A model generated the notes under the pieces. It ran no database searches. It saw only the letters and a list, made by a program, of their open reading frames with translations, and was not told the origin of the DNA. From positions 62,001-126,000 of the forward strand of contig CABUDI010000002.1 in NCBI GenBank assembly GCA_902490305.1: DNA of 64,000 nucleotides. Reading direction: 5' to 3'. This stretch comes from an uncultured Collinsella sp. Lineage in GTDB: Bacteria > Actinomycetota > Coriobacteriia > Coriobacteriales > Coriobacteriaceae. Below, in pieces: positions 16,540-24,610 of the stretch (the first letter of the stretch is position 1; each line of letters opens with the position of its first letter). The position numbers and the translations under genes were made by a program.

Positions 16540-17724
16540 GTGGCTAAGGCTAAGGCTAAGGCGAAGAAAAAGACGACGGGGGCGCGGGCTAAGCGTGACC
16601 GTCGTCGGAAGCTTGCGACCGAAGCCCCCGCGTCTGCCGAGGAGTTGTTGGCGAGCGTACCGGGGCTCGATGCGTTGCAGGATGTTCCGGCGTTTGACGA
16701 TCTGCCGGTCGATGCCGCCCAACAGGCAGCCTTCGATGATTTTTGCGCGCAAGCCGAGCAGCCGGAGCAGATGCAGTTGGGCGCCGTGGTGCGCCTGGAC
16801 CGCGGGTTTCCACTGGTGGCGACTGCCACTGATGCGTTCCGTGCCGAGCACGCCGTAGGATTTGCCAAGTCGCGTGGCGAGGACGAGGTTCTGTTGCCGG
16901 CCGTGGGCGACCGCGTAGCGGTGCGCCGTGCGCCCGGGCACGACATGGGCGTGATCGAGTGCGTGCTGCCGCGCCGTACGAGCTTTGAGCGTTGGCGTGG
17001 CCGTGCCCGCGGAGAGCGCCAGGTGCTCTGCTCCAACGTAGATAGCGTGCTAATCGTGCAGGCGCTCGGTGCCGGCGAGGTGCTGCTCGACCGCGTGGCA
17101 CGCTCGCTGGTGTTGGCGCTCGACTGCGATGCCGAGCCGGTGGTGGTGCTCACCAAGGCCGACCGCTGCGAGGCCAAGGAGCTCGAGCGCGACCTGGATC
17201 GCGTACATCGCTTGGTTGGCTCGGACGCGCGCGTGATCGTGACGTCTTCTGCCGAGGGCCGCGGCCTGGATGAGGTGCGCGCCTGCGTGCCGGCTGGGAG
17301 CTGTGCCATGATCCTGGGCGAGTCGGGTGCCGGGAAGTCGACGCTGCTCAACGCGCTGTTGGGCCACGACACCCTGGCTACCGGCGGTGTGCGCGAGCGC
17401 GATGACCAGGGCCGTCACACTACCGTCGCGCGTGTGATGGTGGCGCTGCCGGGCGACGCCGGCGTGATCGCCGATGCGCCGGGCCTGCGGAGCCTGCCGC
17501 TTGTGGGCCACGAACGGGGCTTGGCCCGCGCGTTTCCCGAGATCGTTGAGGCGTCGCGCGCGTGCCGGTTTGGCGATTGCACGCACACCCATGAGCCGGG
17601 TTGTGCCGTTCGCGAGGCCGAGGACGCGGGGCAGATCGACAGCCTGCGCTTAGAGACGTTCCAAAACTTGGCGTCATCCATGCGCGTGAGTGCCCAAATG
17701 CTCGATCCCGATGTCCATCTGTAA
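16540..17724 (+). CDS. rsgA: Ribosome small-subunit-dependent GTPase A
   Basis: Circularly permuted GTPase that acts in late maturation of the 30S ribosomal subunit. Motif order is the permuted one: G4 LTKAD (about 205-209), G1 GESGAGKST (about 260-268), G3 DAPG (in GVIADAPGLRSLPL). A zinc knuckle C-x5-C-x-H-x5-C (CRFGDCTHTHEPGC, about 341-354) follows. An OB-fold domain lies before the GTPase. I start at GTG 16540 (V-AKAKAKAKKK), five bases after GGGAGG; an upstream ATG falls inside the preceding terminator. The N-terminus is unusually long for the family (about 70 extra residues): first Lys/Ala-rich, then acidic. A terminator follows. Confidence 0.93.
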   Translation: MAKAKAKAKKKTTGARAKRDRRRKLATEAPASAEELLASVPGLDALQDVPAFDDLPVDAAQQAAFDDFCAQAEQPEQMQLGAVVRLDRGFPLVATATDAFRAEHAVGFAKSRGEDEVLLPAVGDRVAVRRAPGHDMGVIECVLPRRTSFERWRGRARGERQVLCSNVDSVLIVQALGAGEVLLDRVARSLVLALDCDAEPVVVLTKADRCEAKELERDLDRVHRLVGSDARVIVTSSAEGRGLDEVRACVPAGSCAMILGESGAGKSTLLNALLGHDTLATGGVRERDDQGRHTTVARVMVALPGDAGVIADAPGLRSLPLVGHERGLARAFPEIVEASRACRFGDCTHTHEPGCAVREAEDAGQIDSLRLETFQNLASSMRVSAQMLDPDVHL

Positions 17725-17742
17725 TTGATTTTTCCTATGACA

Positions 17743-17776
17743 GCCGTCTCCCAACTGTTCGGGAGACGGCTTTTTT
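17743..17776 (+). terminator. Terminator of rsgA
   Basis: GCCGTCTCCC (17743-17752) and GGGAGACGGC (17761-17770) form a 10-bp stem followed by TTTTTT (17771-17776), a textbook intrinsic terminator. Confidence 0.93.
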
Positions 17777-17976
17777 GCTGCGGAAAAGCCTCGAAACATG
17801 TAATTTGCTGACGTGCTGACCAAAACCTTGCCACGAGCTTGACGGGCTGGTCAGCTTCTGGTCAGCGATTGGTTTGACATCGAAAACCAAGATCGCGATT
17901 GCGCCGCTTTGCACTCTGACCGCCCAGACAATGGTGGTACGGGCATTCGCCCGGCACTGCCATGAGAGGAGCGGCC

Positions 17977-18636
17977 GTGAACAAGAGCAAGCGCATCGCC
18001 ATCAGTCTGGTCGCGGGCGTGCTCGCTGCTCTGCTCTGCATGGTTTACGGCTCGTCGATCCGCTCACAAGCCGAACAGGTCCAGGCTGAGACCTTGGCCA
18101 AGTACGGTGGCGATCGCGTCGAGGTATGCGTCGCGGCGCGCGATATCGATGTGGGCGAGACCCTCGATGAGACCAATGTCATAACCCAGGAATGGCTGAC
18201 GAGCCTGCTGCCGCGTGACGCGGCGACCGAGCTGCGCCAGGTGCGCGGCGACGTGACGACTTCGCGTATTCCCAAAAACGCCGTGATCTGCAATGTCTAC
18301 ACCAAGGCCGAGAGTCACAAGCTCGAGGTGCCTAAGGGCAAGGTCGCCGTTTCGGTGGCGGTCGATGCCGAGCACTCGGTCGGCGGTGCTACGGGCGTGG
18401 GCAGCTACGTGGATGTGTATGTGCAAAAAGACGGCGTAACCGATCGGTTGTGCGGCGCGTACGTGATCGATACCAGTGAAGATTCCGGTGCCACGCGCGA
18501 GGGCAAGATCGAATGGGTGACGCTGGCGGCTGACCCCGAAGACGTCAAGGAACTGCTGGGGGCATCGGGCAAGGGAACGGTCAGCTTGACGATTCCCGCC
18601 ACGGCGCGCGGCAAAAAGAGCGGAGGCGACGAGTGA
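17977..18636 (+). CDS. cpaB: Flp pilus assembly protein CpaB/RcpC
   Basis: First gene of the Tad/Flp pilus operon. 219 residues: one N-terminal membrane anchor (about 7-27), then an extracytoplasmic SAF-type region with VCVAARDIDVGETLDETNV and a C-terminal domain (KGKVAVSVAVDAEHSVGG, then VGSYVDVYV), as in CpaB/RcpC proteins. In Gram-negative systems this protein works with the outer-membrane secretin. No secretin gene is present here, so its role in this organism is unclear. I use GTG 17977, with AGGAG about seven bases upstream; the ATG at 17962 overlaps that ribosome site. It overlaps tadZ by one base (TGATG). Confidence 0.85.
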   Translation: MNKSKRIAISLVAGVLAALLCMVYGSSIRSQAEQVQAETLAKYGGDRVEVCVAARDIDVGETLDETNVITQEWLTSLLPRDAATELRQVRGDVTTSRIPKNAVICNVYTKAESHKLEVPKGKVAVSVAVDAEHSVGGATGVGSYVDVYVQKDGVTDRLCGAYVIDTSEDSGATREGKIEWVTLAADPEDVKELLGASGKGTVSLTIPATARGKKSGGDE

Positions 18637-20285
18637 TGAAGGCGATCTGGCTTGCGTGCTGCGCGTGCGGCGATTACGGGCTGTTGCAGCGGGAAGTCGA
18701 GGGCCGTGATACGGGTGCACAGGTGCTTCGCGTGGGTGACCTGGACGGGCTGGTTTCCATGGCGCGGGCGTTTCCGTCGCGCCGCGGGGCTGCCATCATC
18801 GCGGCGTCTCTGTTTGATACCGAAGATGTGCGCAAGACTGTTGCGCGCCTGACGGCCGAAGGCCGCGTGAGTCGCGTGGTCGTGTTGATAGAAGCACTCG
18901 ATCCATCGGATATCGAGGGGCTGTTTCGCGCAGGGGCGACCGAGGTCATCGCTGCGCACAGTATATGCGGCAACGGGCGCGCGGGCGAGGGAGCGGTTGA
19001 TTCCGATCGGTGCATGACGATTGAGCCTGATGCTTTTGTTGATAGGGAACCCGGGGCGCCTCGCGCTACAAGAGGCCCGCGTGTTGATGATTATGGAAAA
19101 GCGGAAGCCGAGCATGGTCGGCGCCCCCGGAACCCCCTTGTATACGATGACGCTGGAGAGCCGGCGCAGCATGCTGGCGACTCCCCGGCTGTAGATATGG
19201 GATACGTGCACGGCGTGAATCTGGCGGATGAACTCGACGAAGTTGAGGGCTTTGCCGGGTGCGGCGAGTTGTCGCTGATGCAGCATGAGCAGATTGCACA
19301 GAACGAGCCAGCCTCGCAGACCGAACAAGCTGCCATGCCGGCTTGGACGCAGCGTGTGGTTGCGGCGGGGGAGACGGGGACGCTGTCACCGACGCCCGCC
19401 CCGCCGCCTCCGATGCCGCCGGCAGACGCTGCCGCTCCGCAGCATCGAGCTCCGGTCATCTGCGCCATTTCGGGTTCGGGCGGTTGCGGCAAGTCGACGA
19501 TCATTGCCACCATGGCACACACATCGTCGCTGTTGGGCTTGCGTGCCGCCGTGCTCGACCTGGACCTGATGTTTGGAAACCTTTACGACTTGTTAGGCGT
19601 CGATGCTCCGCGCGATATGGCGGCACTTATCGAGCCGTCGGTGGCGGGCGCGCTTGCCGAGCCGGATATCGTGGCCGCATCGATGCGCGTGGCGCCGGGC
19701 GTTACGCTCTGGGGTCCCGTCGCGGCGCCCGAGCAAGCCGAGCTCATGGCATGTCCGGTGGAGCTACTGCTTGATGTTCTGCGTCGCGAATCCGACGTGG
19801 TCTTTATCGATACCTCGGTCTTTTGGGGCGACGCCGTGGCGGCTGCGGTGGCGGCGAGCGACCGTTGCCTGATCGTTGGCGATGCTGCGGTGTCGTCCGC
19901 GACATCGGCGTCGCGCGTCATTGAACTGGCAAGTCGAGTAGGTGTGCCGCGCACGCGCATGAGCGCCGTGTTCAACCGGTTCGGTGCGCGCGGGGCAGAC
20001 GAGGACGTCGCCATGCGCTTTGAGATTGCCTGTGCGTTGAGCTCCAAGATTCGTATCGCCGATGGCGGGCAGGATCTCGCCGCGCTCATGGCGTTTGGGC
20101 GCGCTGACGAGGCAGTGGGGCAGACCAGCGCTTTTGCGACCAGCGTGCGCGAGGCCACGCGCGAGATGCTCGTGGAACTGGGGTGCGCCGTCGGCCCTTG
20201 GAGCGATATGGTCGCCGACCGTGCAATGCGCACCGAACGCCCGCGTATTCGCCTTCCCTGGTCGCGCGAGGGTGATCAGCGATGA
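18636..20285 (+). CDS. tadZ: Pilus localisation ATPase TadZ/CpaE-like
   Basis: 549 residues. The N-terminal ~130 residues look like a receiver-type fold (AAIIAASLFDTEDV, then VSRVVVLIEALDPSDIEGLFRAGATEVI) without the phosphoacceptor set. A long Pro/Ala/Glu-rich linker (about 135-270, with PPPPMPP) follows, then a MinD/ParA-like ATPase domain with deviant Walker A SGSGGCGKST (about 279-288) and LDLDLMFG. TadZ proteins localise Tad pilus assembly sites at the inner face of the membrane. The linker is long compared with most homologues I know. ATG 18636 overlaps the cpaB stop; GGAGG lies 9 bases upstream. It overlaps tadA by four bases (ATGA). Confidence 0.86.
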   Translation: MKAIWLACCACGDYGLLQREVEGRDTGAQVLRVGDLDGLVSMARAFPSRRGAAIIAASLFDTEDVRKTVARLTAEGRVSRVVVLIEALDPSDIEGLFRAGATEVIAAHSICGNGRAGEGAVDSDRCMTIEPDAFVDREPGAPRATRGPRVDDYGKAEAEHGRRPRNPLVYDDAGEPAQHAGDSPAVDMGYVHGVNLADELDEVEGFAGCGELSLMQHEQIAQNEPASQTEQAAMPAWTQRVVAAGETGTLSPTPAPPPPMPPADAAAPQHRAPVICAISGSGGCGKSTIIATMAHTSSLLGLRAAVLDLDLMFGNLYDLLGVDAPRDMAALIEPSVAGALAEPDIVAASMRVAPGVTLWGPVAAPEQAELMACPVELLLDVLRRESDVVFIDTSVFWGDAVAAAVAASDRCLIVGDAAVSSATSASRVIELASRVGVPRTRMSAVFNRFGARGADEDVAMRFEIACALSSKIRIADGGQDLAALMAFGRADEAVGQTSAFATSVREATREMLVELGCAVGPWSDMVADRAMRTERPRIRLPWSREGDQR

Positions 20286-21610
20286 GCCTGCAAACGAGGA
20301 TTAAGGCTGCTGGCGCTGCAGCGGCGGCAGCGCCTGTAGATGCGGGGCGTCGCCGCGCGGTGAAACGACGCACCAAGCGCGCCGTGATGGACCGCATGGG
20401 TTACGACGAAGTGGCGCGTATCAGCGCCTATATCGACCCGGCACTTGCCCGCTCGGAATTGCGTCCTGCGGTGGAGGCGGCGCTCAATGTTGAGGAGCCG
20501 ACCGACCTCGCGACGACCGAGCGCGAGACTATCATCGACGAGATTTTGGATGACGTGGTGGGCTTGGGGCCGTTGCAGCCGCTCATCGAGGACGACACCG
20601 TTACCGAAATCATGATCAACGGCTGCCGCTCGGCTTTCTTTGAACGCGGCGGCGTCTTGTACCCCATCGAGCATGCGTTTGAGGATGATGAGCAGATCCG
20701 GGTGCTTATCGACCGCATCATCTCGCCACTTGGCCGCCGTATCGACGAGCGCAGCCCCATCGTCAACGCCCGCCTCAAAACGGGCTATCGCGTCAACGCG
20801 GTGATTCCGCCTGTGGCGATTGACGGACCGATTCTCACCATCCGAAAGTTCTCGGACCGTATCTGCTCGCTGGACGAGCTTGTGGGGCTGGGGTCGCTGC
20901 CGCTTTGGTATGCGCAGCTGCTGTCGTGCGCGGTGTCGCTGCGACAGGACCTGGCGGTTGCGGGAGGCACGGGATCTGGTAAGACCACCCTGCTCAACGC
21001 GTTGTCATGCGAGATCTCCACCGGCGAGCGCATCGTGACGATCGAGGACTCTGCCGAGCTCAAGTTTGCGCATCATCCGCACGTGGTGCGCCTAGAGGCG
21101 CGCGAGGCTTCAATTGAGGGCGAGGGCGCGGTGACGATCCGCGACCTGGTGACCAATGCCCTGCGCATGCGCCCCGACCGCATCGTGGTGGGCGAGGTGC
21201 GCGGTGCCGAGTGCTGCGACATGTTACAGGCCATGAACACGGGCCATGACGGGTCGCTCACCACACTTCATGCGGGTTCAGAACAGGAGACCGTGGTGCG
21301 TCTGACGCTGCTTGCGCGTTATGGCATCGATCTGCCGAGCGAGCTCATCGAGGAGCAGATTGCCATGGCGCTCGACGGCATCGTGATGTCCGAGCGCCAC
21401 GCCGATGGCAGGCGCTTCGTCTCCTCGTATTCGGGGGTGCGTCGCGCCGCGTCGGGCGGCGTAGAGCTCGAGCGCTATGTGACTTTCGATGCCGCCGAGC
21501 GCACCTGGACGCTTGACCGCGAGCCGCCGTTTATCGCAGAAGGCCTGCGGTCGGGGACGCTCACACAAGAGGAGGTGGACGAATGGAGGTCGCTGTGCCC
21601 CTCGTCGTAG
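20282..21610 (+). CDS. tadA: Pilus secretion ATPase TadA/CpaF
   Basis: Hexameric cytosolic ATPase that powers Flp pilus extension; 442 residues. An N-terminal helical domain is followed by the secretion-ATPase core: Walker A GGTGSGKTT (about 227-235), the Asp box EDSAELKF, Walker B MRPDRIVVGEVRG, and the His box TTLHAGS. These match the TadA/VirB11-like branch. ATG 20282 overlaps the tadZ stop, so translation is coupled. The tadB start lies 28 bases before its own stop. Confidence 0.96.
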   Translation: MSLQTRIKAAGAAAAAAPVDAGRRRAVKRRTKRAVMDRMGYDEVARISAYIDPALARSELRPAVEAALNVEEPTDLATTERETIIDEILDDVVGLGPLQPLIEDDTVTEIMINGCRSAFFERGGVLYPIEHAFEDDEQIRVLIDRIISPLGRRIDERSPIVNARLKTGYRVNAVIPPVAIDGPILTIRKFSDRICSLDELVGLGSLPLWYAQLLSCAVSLRQDLAVAGGTGSGKTTLLNALSCEISTGERIVTIEDSAELKFAHHPHVVRLEAREASIEGEGAVTIRDLVTNALRMRPDRIVVGEVRGAECCDMLQAMNTGHDGSLTTLHAGSEQETVVRLTLLARYGIDLPSELIEEQIAMALDGIVMSERHADGRRFVSSYSGVRRAASGGVELERYVTFDAAERTWTLDREPPFIAEGLRSGTLTQEEVDEWRSLCPSS

Positions 21611-22509
21611 GGGGTTTGGCAGGGTTTTCTGTCGCGACGGCGTGCGGGGCGGAACCTCGTGTGCCGCAGGTGCCGCCGGCGGAGCTGGCGCGTCAGGCGC
21701 TCGAGACGGTGGCAGAGAAACTGCCGCGTGAGCTGGTGGAAAACGATCTGCTGAAAAAGATCGCCCGTTCGTGGGCATCGCTGGCTCCGGCGCATCGCCT
21801 TGGCCTCGTGATCGAAGATGCTTCGGGGCGTTTGGCGTTTCTGCTGCTCTCGAGCGGTGTCTGCTGCATTTTACTAACGATGGTGTCGTTATCGCCCCTC
21901 GGATTTGCCTTGGGACTTGTTGCTCCGATTGCCGTTGGCGCCGCTCGGGATGGCTTTGAGAGCCGGCGCGAGCAACACGATGCAGAAGAGGCCATGCCCG
22001 AGGCGTTTACCGCACTTTCCATGTCGCTTGCCTCGGGACATTCGCTGGCTCAGGGCATGCGCTTTGTGGGCGCTCATGCGCAAGAACCGGTGCATACCGA
22101 GTTTTTGCGGGTGGCGGCGGCGATCGATTGCGGCATCTCGGCGACCGACGCGCTCGATGACTTGCTCGTGCGCATCGACGCCCCCGGTCTTTCGCTTGTG
22201 ACCTTGGCGCTTAAGGTGTCACAGCGCACCGGCGCTCCGCTTGCCGACTTACTGTCCGAGGCGTCGAGCATGGTGGGGGAGCGCATTGAGCTCAAGCGCC
22301 GCCTAGATGTTAAGACGTCGCAGGCCCGCATGTCTGCGCATATGGTCGCGGCGATGCCGACGGGCATGTGCGCGGTGTTGGCGCTGCTTTCGGCAGATTT
22401 TCGTCGCGGTCTTGCGACGCCTGCCGGCGCGGGCGCTGTGGTGCTGGGTCTTGCCCTCAACGCCGTTGCCCTGGTGGTTATCAGGCGCATTATGCGGGTG
22501 GAGCTATGA
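21583..22509 (+). CDS. tadB: Pilus inner-membrane platform protein TadB
   Basis: 308 residues. Carries the type II secretion F (GspF-like) domain, seen in EEAMPEAFTALSMSLASG, a helix-rich cytosolic loop, and SQRTGAPLADLLSEASSM. Hydrophobic segments occur near 90-125 and 265-300. It should form the inner-membrane platform with TadC. Overlaps tadA by 28 bp and tadC by four bases (ATGA). The ATG follows AGGAGG in the tadA coding sequence (ACAAGAGGAGGTGGACGA). Confidence 0.9.
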   Translation: MEVAVPLVVGGLAGFSVATACGAEPRVPQVPPAELARQALETVAEKLPRELVENDLLKKIARSWASLAPAHRLGLVIEDASGRLAFLLLSSGVCCILLTMVSLSPLGFALGLVAPIAVGAARDGFESRREQHDAEEAMPEAFTALSMSLASGHSLAQGMRFVGAHAQEPVHTEFLRVAAAIDCGISATDALDDLLVRIDAPGLSLVTLALKVSQRTGAPLADLLSEASSMVGERIELKRRLDVKTSQARMSAHMVAAMPTGMCAVLALLSADFRRGLATPAGAGAVVLGLALNAVALVVIRRIMRVEL

Positions 22510-23147
22510 GCGCCCCGGTTGCAGTTGCGGCTTGCCTGTGCGCTCTGAGTGTATTTGTCGCGACGGGTTTGGATCGGGCGGATGCACGCAAGATCGCAGA
22601 GGCCTGCAAGCGCGAGGCGGTGCTGGTCGCTGCCGCGGGTCGCTCGGTGGTCGATGCTCTGACCGCGCGAATGAAGGGCGCGGTTGGAGCGGGCGGCCCG
22701 GCGCGAGTGTCGCTCGGCGAAGTGTCCGAGATGATCGATGTTGTGCGCTTGGGTCTTTCGGCCGGTCTTTCGTTTGATGCGGCGCTTGAGATTTTCTGCG
22801 CCAACCGCCGGTCAGTGCTGGCTCTTCGACTTGAGCGGGCCTGCATGGCGTGGCAGGTGGGCGTGGGCACGCGTGAGGACGAGTTGTTGGCCGCCGCGCG
22901 CGACCTGGACGTGCGAGCGCTCGAGACCTTTGCCATCACGGTGGGACAGGCGCTCGCCCTGGGTGCCCCACTTGCCGAGACACTGGCCGCTCAAAGTCGC
23001 GAGATCCGTGCGGCTCATCGCGCCGCGGTCGAGCGCGAGATCGAGCGTGCGCCCGTCAAGCTGCTGATTCCCACCGGCACACTCATCTTGCCGGCGTTGC
23101 TTCTGTCCATATTGGGCCCGCTGTTGGGAGCAGGCGGGATGATGTAG
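22506..23147 (+). CDS. tadC: Pilus inner-membrane platform protein TadC
   Basis: 213 residues; second GspF-like platform protein. A first hydrophobic segment (3-20) leads to a helical cytosolic domain with SEMIDVVRLGLSAGLSFDAAL and VGQALALGAPLAETLAAQS, then a C-terminal hydrophobic helix (PVKLLIPTGTLILPALLL). Start at ATG 22506, overlapping the tadB stop. It is shorter than many TadC proteins (~300 residues), as in actinobacterial versions. The Flp pilin gene begins 10 bp after its stop. Confidence 0.86.
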   Translation: MSAPVAVAACLCALSVFVATGLDRADARKIAEACKREAVLVAAAGRSVVDALTARMKGAVGAGGPARVSLGEVSEMIDVVRLGLSAGLSFDAALEIFCANRRSVLALRLERACMAWQVGVGTREDELLAAARDLDVRALETFAITVGQALALGAPLAETLAAQSREIRAAHRAAVEREIERAPVKLLIPTGTLILPALLLSILGPLLGAGGMM

Positions 23148-23157
23148 GGAGGAATAC

Positions 23158-23391
23158 ATGAACACGATGACTGACGTTGCTGGCAAGGTCTGGAGCTGGG
23201 CTGTTTGCCAGTCAATTCGCGCTCGCCAGCATGCCGGGGAGCTACTGCAGGAGGAGAGTGCGCAGGGCACCACCGAATACGCCATCTTGGTCGGCGTGCT
23301 CGTGGTGATCGCCATCATTGCCATTGTCGCATTTAAGGGCAAGGTCCAAGATCTATGGAACGCTATCAGCGAGGGCATCAACAGCCTGTAG
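23158..23391 (+). CDS. flp: Flp-type major pilin
   Basis: 77-residue prepilin. A polar leader of ~35 residues ends in EESAQGTTEYAIL, followed by a hydrophobic helix (LVGVLVVIAIIAIVAF) and a short tail. If cleavage occurs between Ala and Gln, Glu is at +5 and Tyr at +6, the Flp signature. The -1 residue is Ala rather than the usual Gly, as in the other three prepilin-like proteins of this operon. The leader is longer than typical (~20). ATG 23158 follows AGGGAGG. No prepilin peptidase gene is in the window. Confidence 0.88.
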   Translation: MNTMTDVAGKVWSWAVCQSIRARQHAGELLQEESAQGTTEYAILVGVLVVIAIIAIVAFKGKVQDLWNAISEGINSL

Positions 23392-23918
23392 AGGGCGAGC
23401 GCCCCATCGGGGTGCTGCTGGTGTTTGCTTGCCTGACCGTGGCGATAGCGGCGGTGCTTTGGGGGCTTAACGCCGCGCGGCAGCAGCGTCCTGGGGCCGC
23501 CTTCGATTCGGACTCAGATTCGGCGGTGGCGTCTCAAAAAGATGAGATGCGAGATGCGGACGATTCGGATGTCGCTGTCACGGCGCAAACCTTTCTGCGG
23601 ACGCTCGACAAGCGGTCTGGCACTGCGACGGATTCACCTGAGGACAACGCGATTGCGGTCCGGCTTGCATGGTCCGAGGACCGACCGATGACCGAGGCAG
23701 CGGCGGATATGTTACGCGCCTACCGCGAGGTGCCAACGGCCCAGCTCGCCCTGAGCGGCTATCTCGATATTAAGGGCAACGTATGGGGCGCCATCGTGCG
23801 CGATGGGCGCGGCTGGGTCGATATGGTGACGGTTGCCGCGGATGCTGGCGATGCTTCGTGTCGTCTGCGCGCCGTGCGTCTGGTCCCGCAAACAATAAGC
23901 TCAAAGGAGGGATCGTGA
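23355..23918 (+). CDS. Unrecognised Tad-operon membrane protein
   Basis: 187 residues, no family recognised. A membrane helix near the N-terminus (about 19-41, IGVLLVFACLTVAIAAVLWG) is followed by a polar, Asp/Ser-rich stretch (FDSDSDSAVASQ) and a C-terminal domain with GYLDIKGNVWGAIVRDGRGWVDMV, suggestive of a small beta fold outside the membrane. The start overlaps the flp gene by 37 bp in another frame, a longer overlap than elsewhere in the operon. It lies between two pilin genes, so a role in pilus assembly or as a minor component is likely from context only. Confidence 0.7.
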   Translation: MERYQRGHQQPVEGERPIGVLLVFACLTVAIAAVLWGLNAARQQRPGAAFDSDSDSAVASQKDEMRDADDSDVAVTAQTFLRTLDKRSGTATDSPEDNAIAVRLAWSEDRPMTEAAADMLRAYREVPTAQLALSGYLDIKGNVWGAIVRDGRGWVDMVTVAADAGDASCRLRAVRLVPQTISSKEGS

Positions 23919-23919
23919 A

Positions 23920-24138
23920 ATGCATGGCATTCTGCGTGAGGAATCTGCCCAGGCGACGGTCGAATACGCCATCGTCACGGTGGCGCTGTTATCGATCGTG
24001 CTGGCGATTGTGGGACTTTGGCGTGCTGGCACCGATGGACGCTTGGCGGCGCTGGTTGAGCGGGCGGCATCCCATGGCGTTGCCTCGACGTCGGTTATCG
24101 ACGCCGCTACGGGCGCTAAGGACATCGCGTTGTATTGA
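23920..24138 (+). CDS. Second Flp-like pilin or pseudopilin
   Basis: 72 residues. A very short leader (MHGILREESA) precedes QATVEYAIVTVALLSIVLAIVGLW: Glu+5/Tyr+6 relative to an Ala|Gln site, then a hydrophobic helix and a ~35-residue polar tail. It is intermediate between Flp pilins and TadE-type pseudopilins, so it may be a minor pilin. ATG 23920 follows AGGAGGGATCG. The next tadE-like gene overlaps its 3' end. Confidence 0.82.
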   Translation: MHGILREESAQATVEYAIVTVALLSIVLAIVGLWRAGTDGRLAALVERAASHGVASTSVIDAATGAKDIALY

Positions 24139-24610
24139 TATCGCGCGCGAGGACCGGGCGCAGTCTACGGTCGAGGCCGCTTTTTTGCTGCCGACGTTTC
24201 TGACGCTCATCCTTCTCGCACTGCAACCGGTGTGCCTGCTTTATACGCGCGCGGTCATGGAGTCTGCCGCCGCCGAGACCGCGCGGCTCATGACCACGAC
24301 GACGGCGGAGGACGACGATCTTAAGGAGTTCACCCTCCGCCGGCTTGCCGCAGTGCCCAACGTTTCGATCTTTCATGCCGGCGGGCCGTTGTCGTGGGAT
24401 GTCGAGCTTAGCCGGGCCGATGCGGGCGGCGTCTCGTCCGTGTCCGTTTCCGGCGAGGTCAAGCCGTTGCCTGTGATCGGTGCGTTTGCGCAGGTTATGG
24501 GTGGTACCGCCGAGGGCGGCTACGTTGAGCTCAAGGTCGATGTCTCGTATCAATCACGTCCCGAATGGCTGGAGGGAGATTATGATTCGTGGATTGCTGC
24601 ATGGGATTAA
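24074..24610 (+). CDS. tadE: TadE-like pseudopilin
   Basis: Contains EDRAQSTVEAAFLLPTFLTL, the TadE-family prepilin-like segment (Glu+5 after Ala|Gln), a hydrophobic helix, and an extracytoplasmic domain of ~130 residues with a conserved-looking ESAAAETARLM. Such pseudopilins are needed for Flp pilus assembly. The start is uncertain: I use ATG 24074, which overlaps the preceding pilin gene by 65 bp and gives 178 residues. No clear ribosome site exists nearer the motif. The 3' end overlaps the next gene by 29 bp. Confidence 0.8.
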   Translation: MALPRRRLSTPLRALRTSRCIDIAREDRAQSTVEAAFLLPTFLTLILLALQPVCLLYTRAVMESAAAETARLMTTTTAEDDDLKEFTLRRLAAVPNVSIFHAGGPLSWDVELSRADAGGVSSVSVSGEVKPLPVIGAFAQVMGGTAEGGYVELKVDVSYQSRPEWLEGDYDSWIAAWD

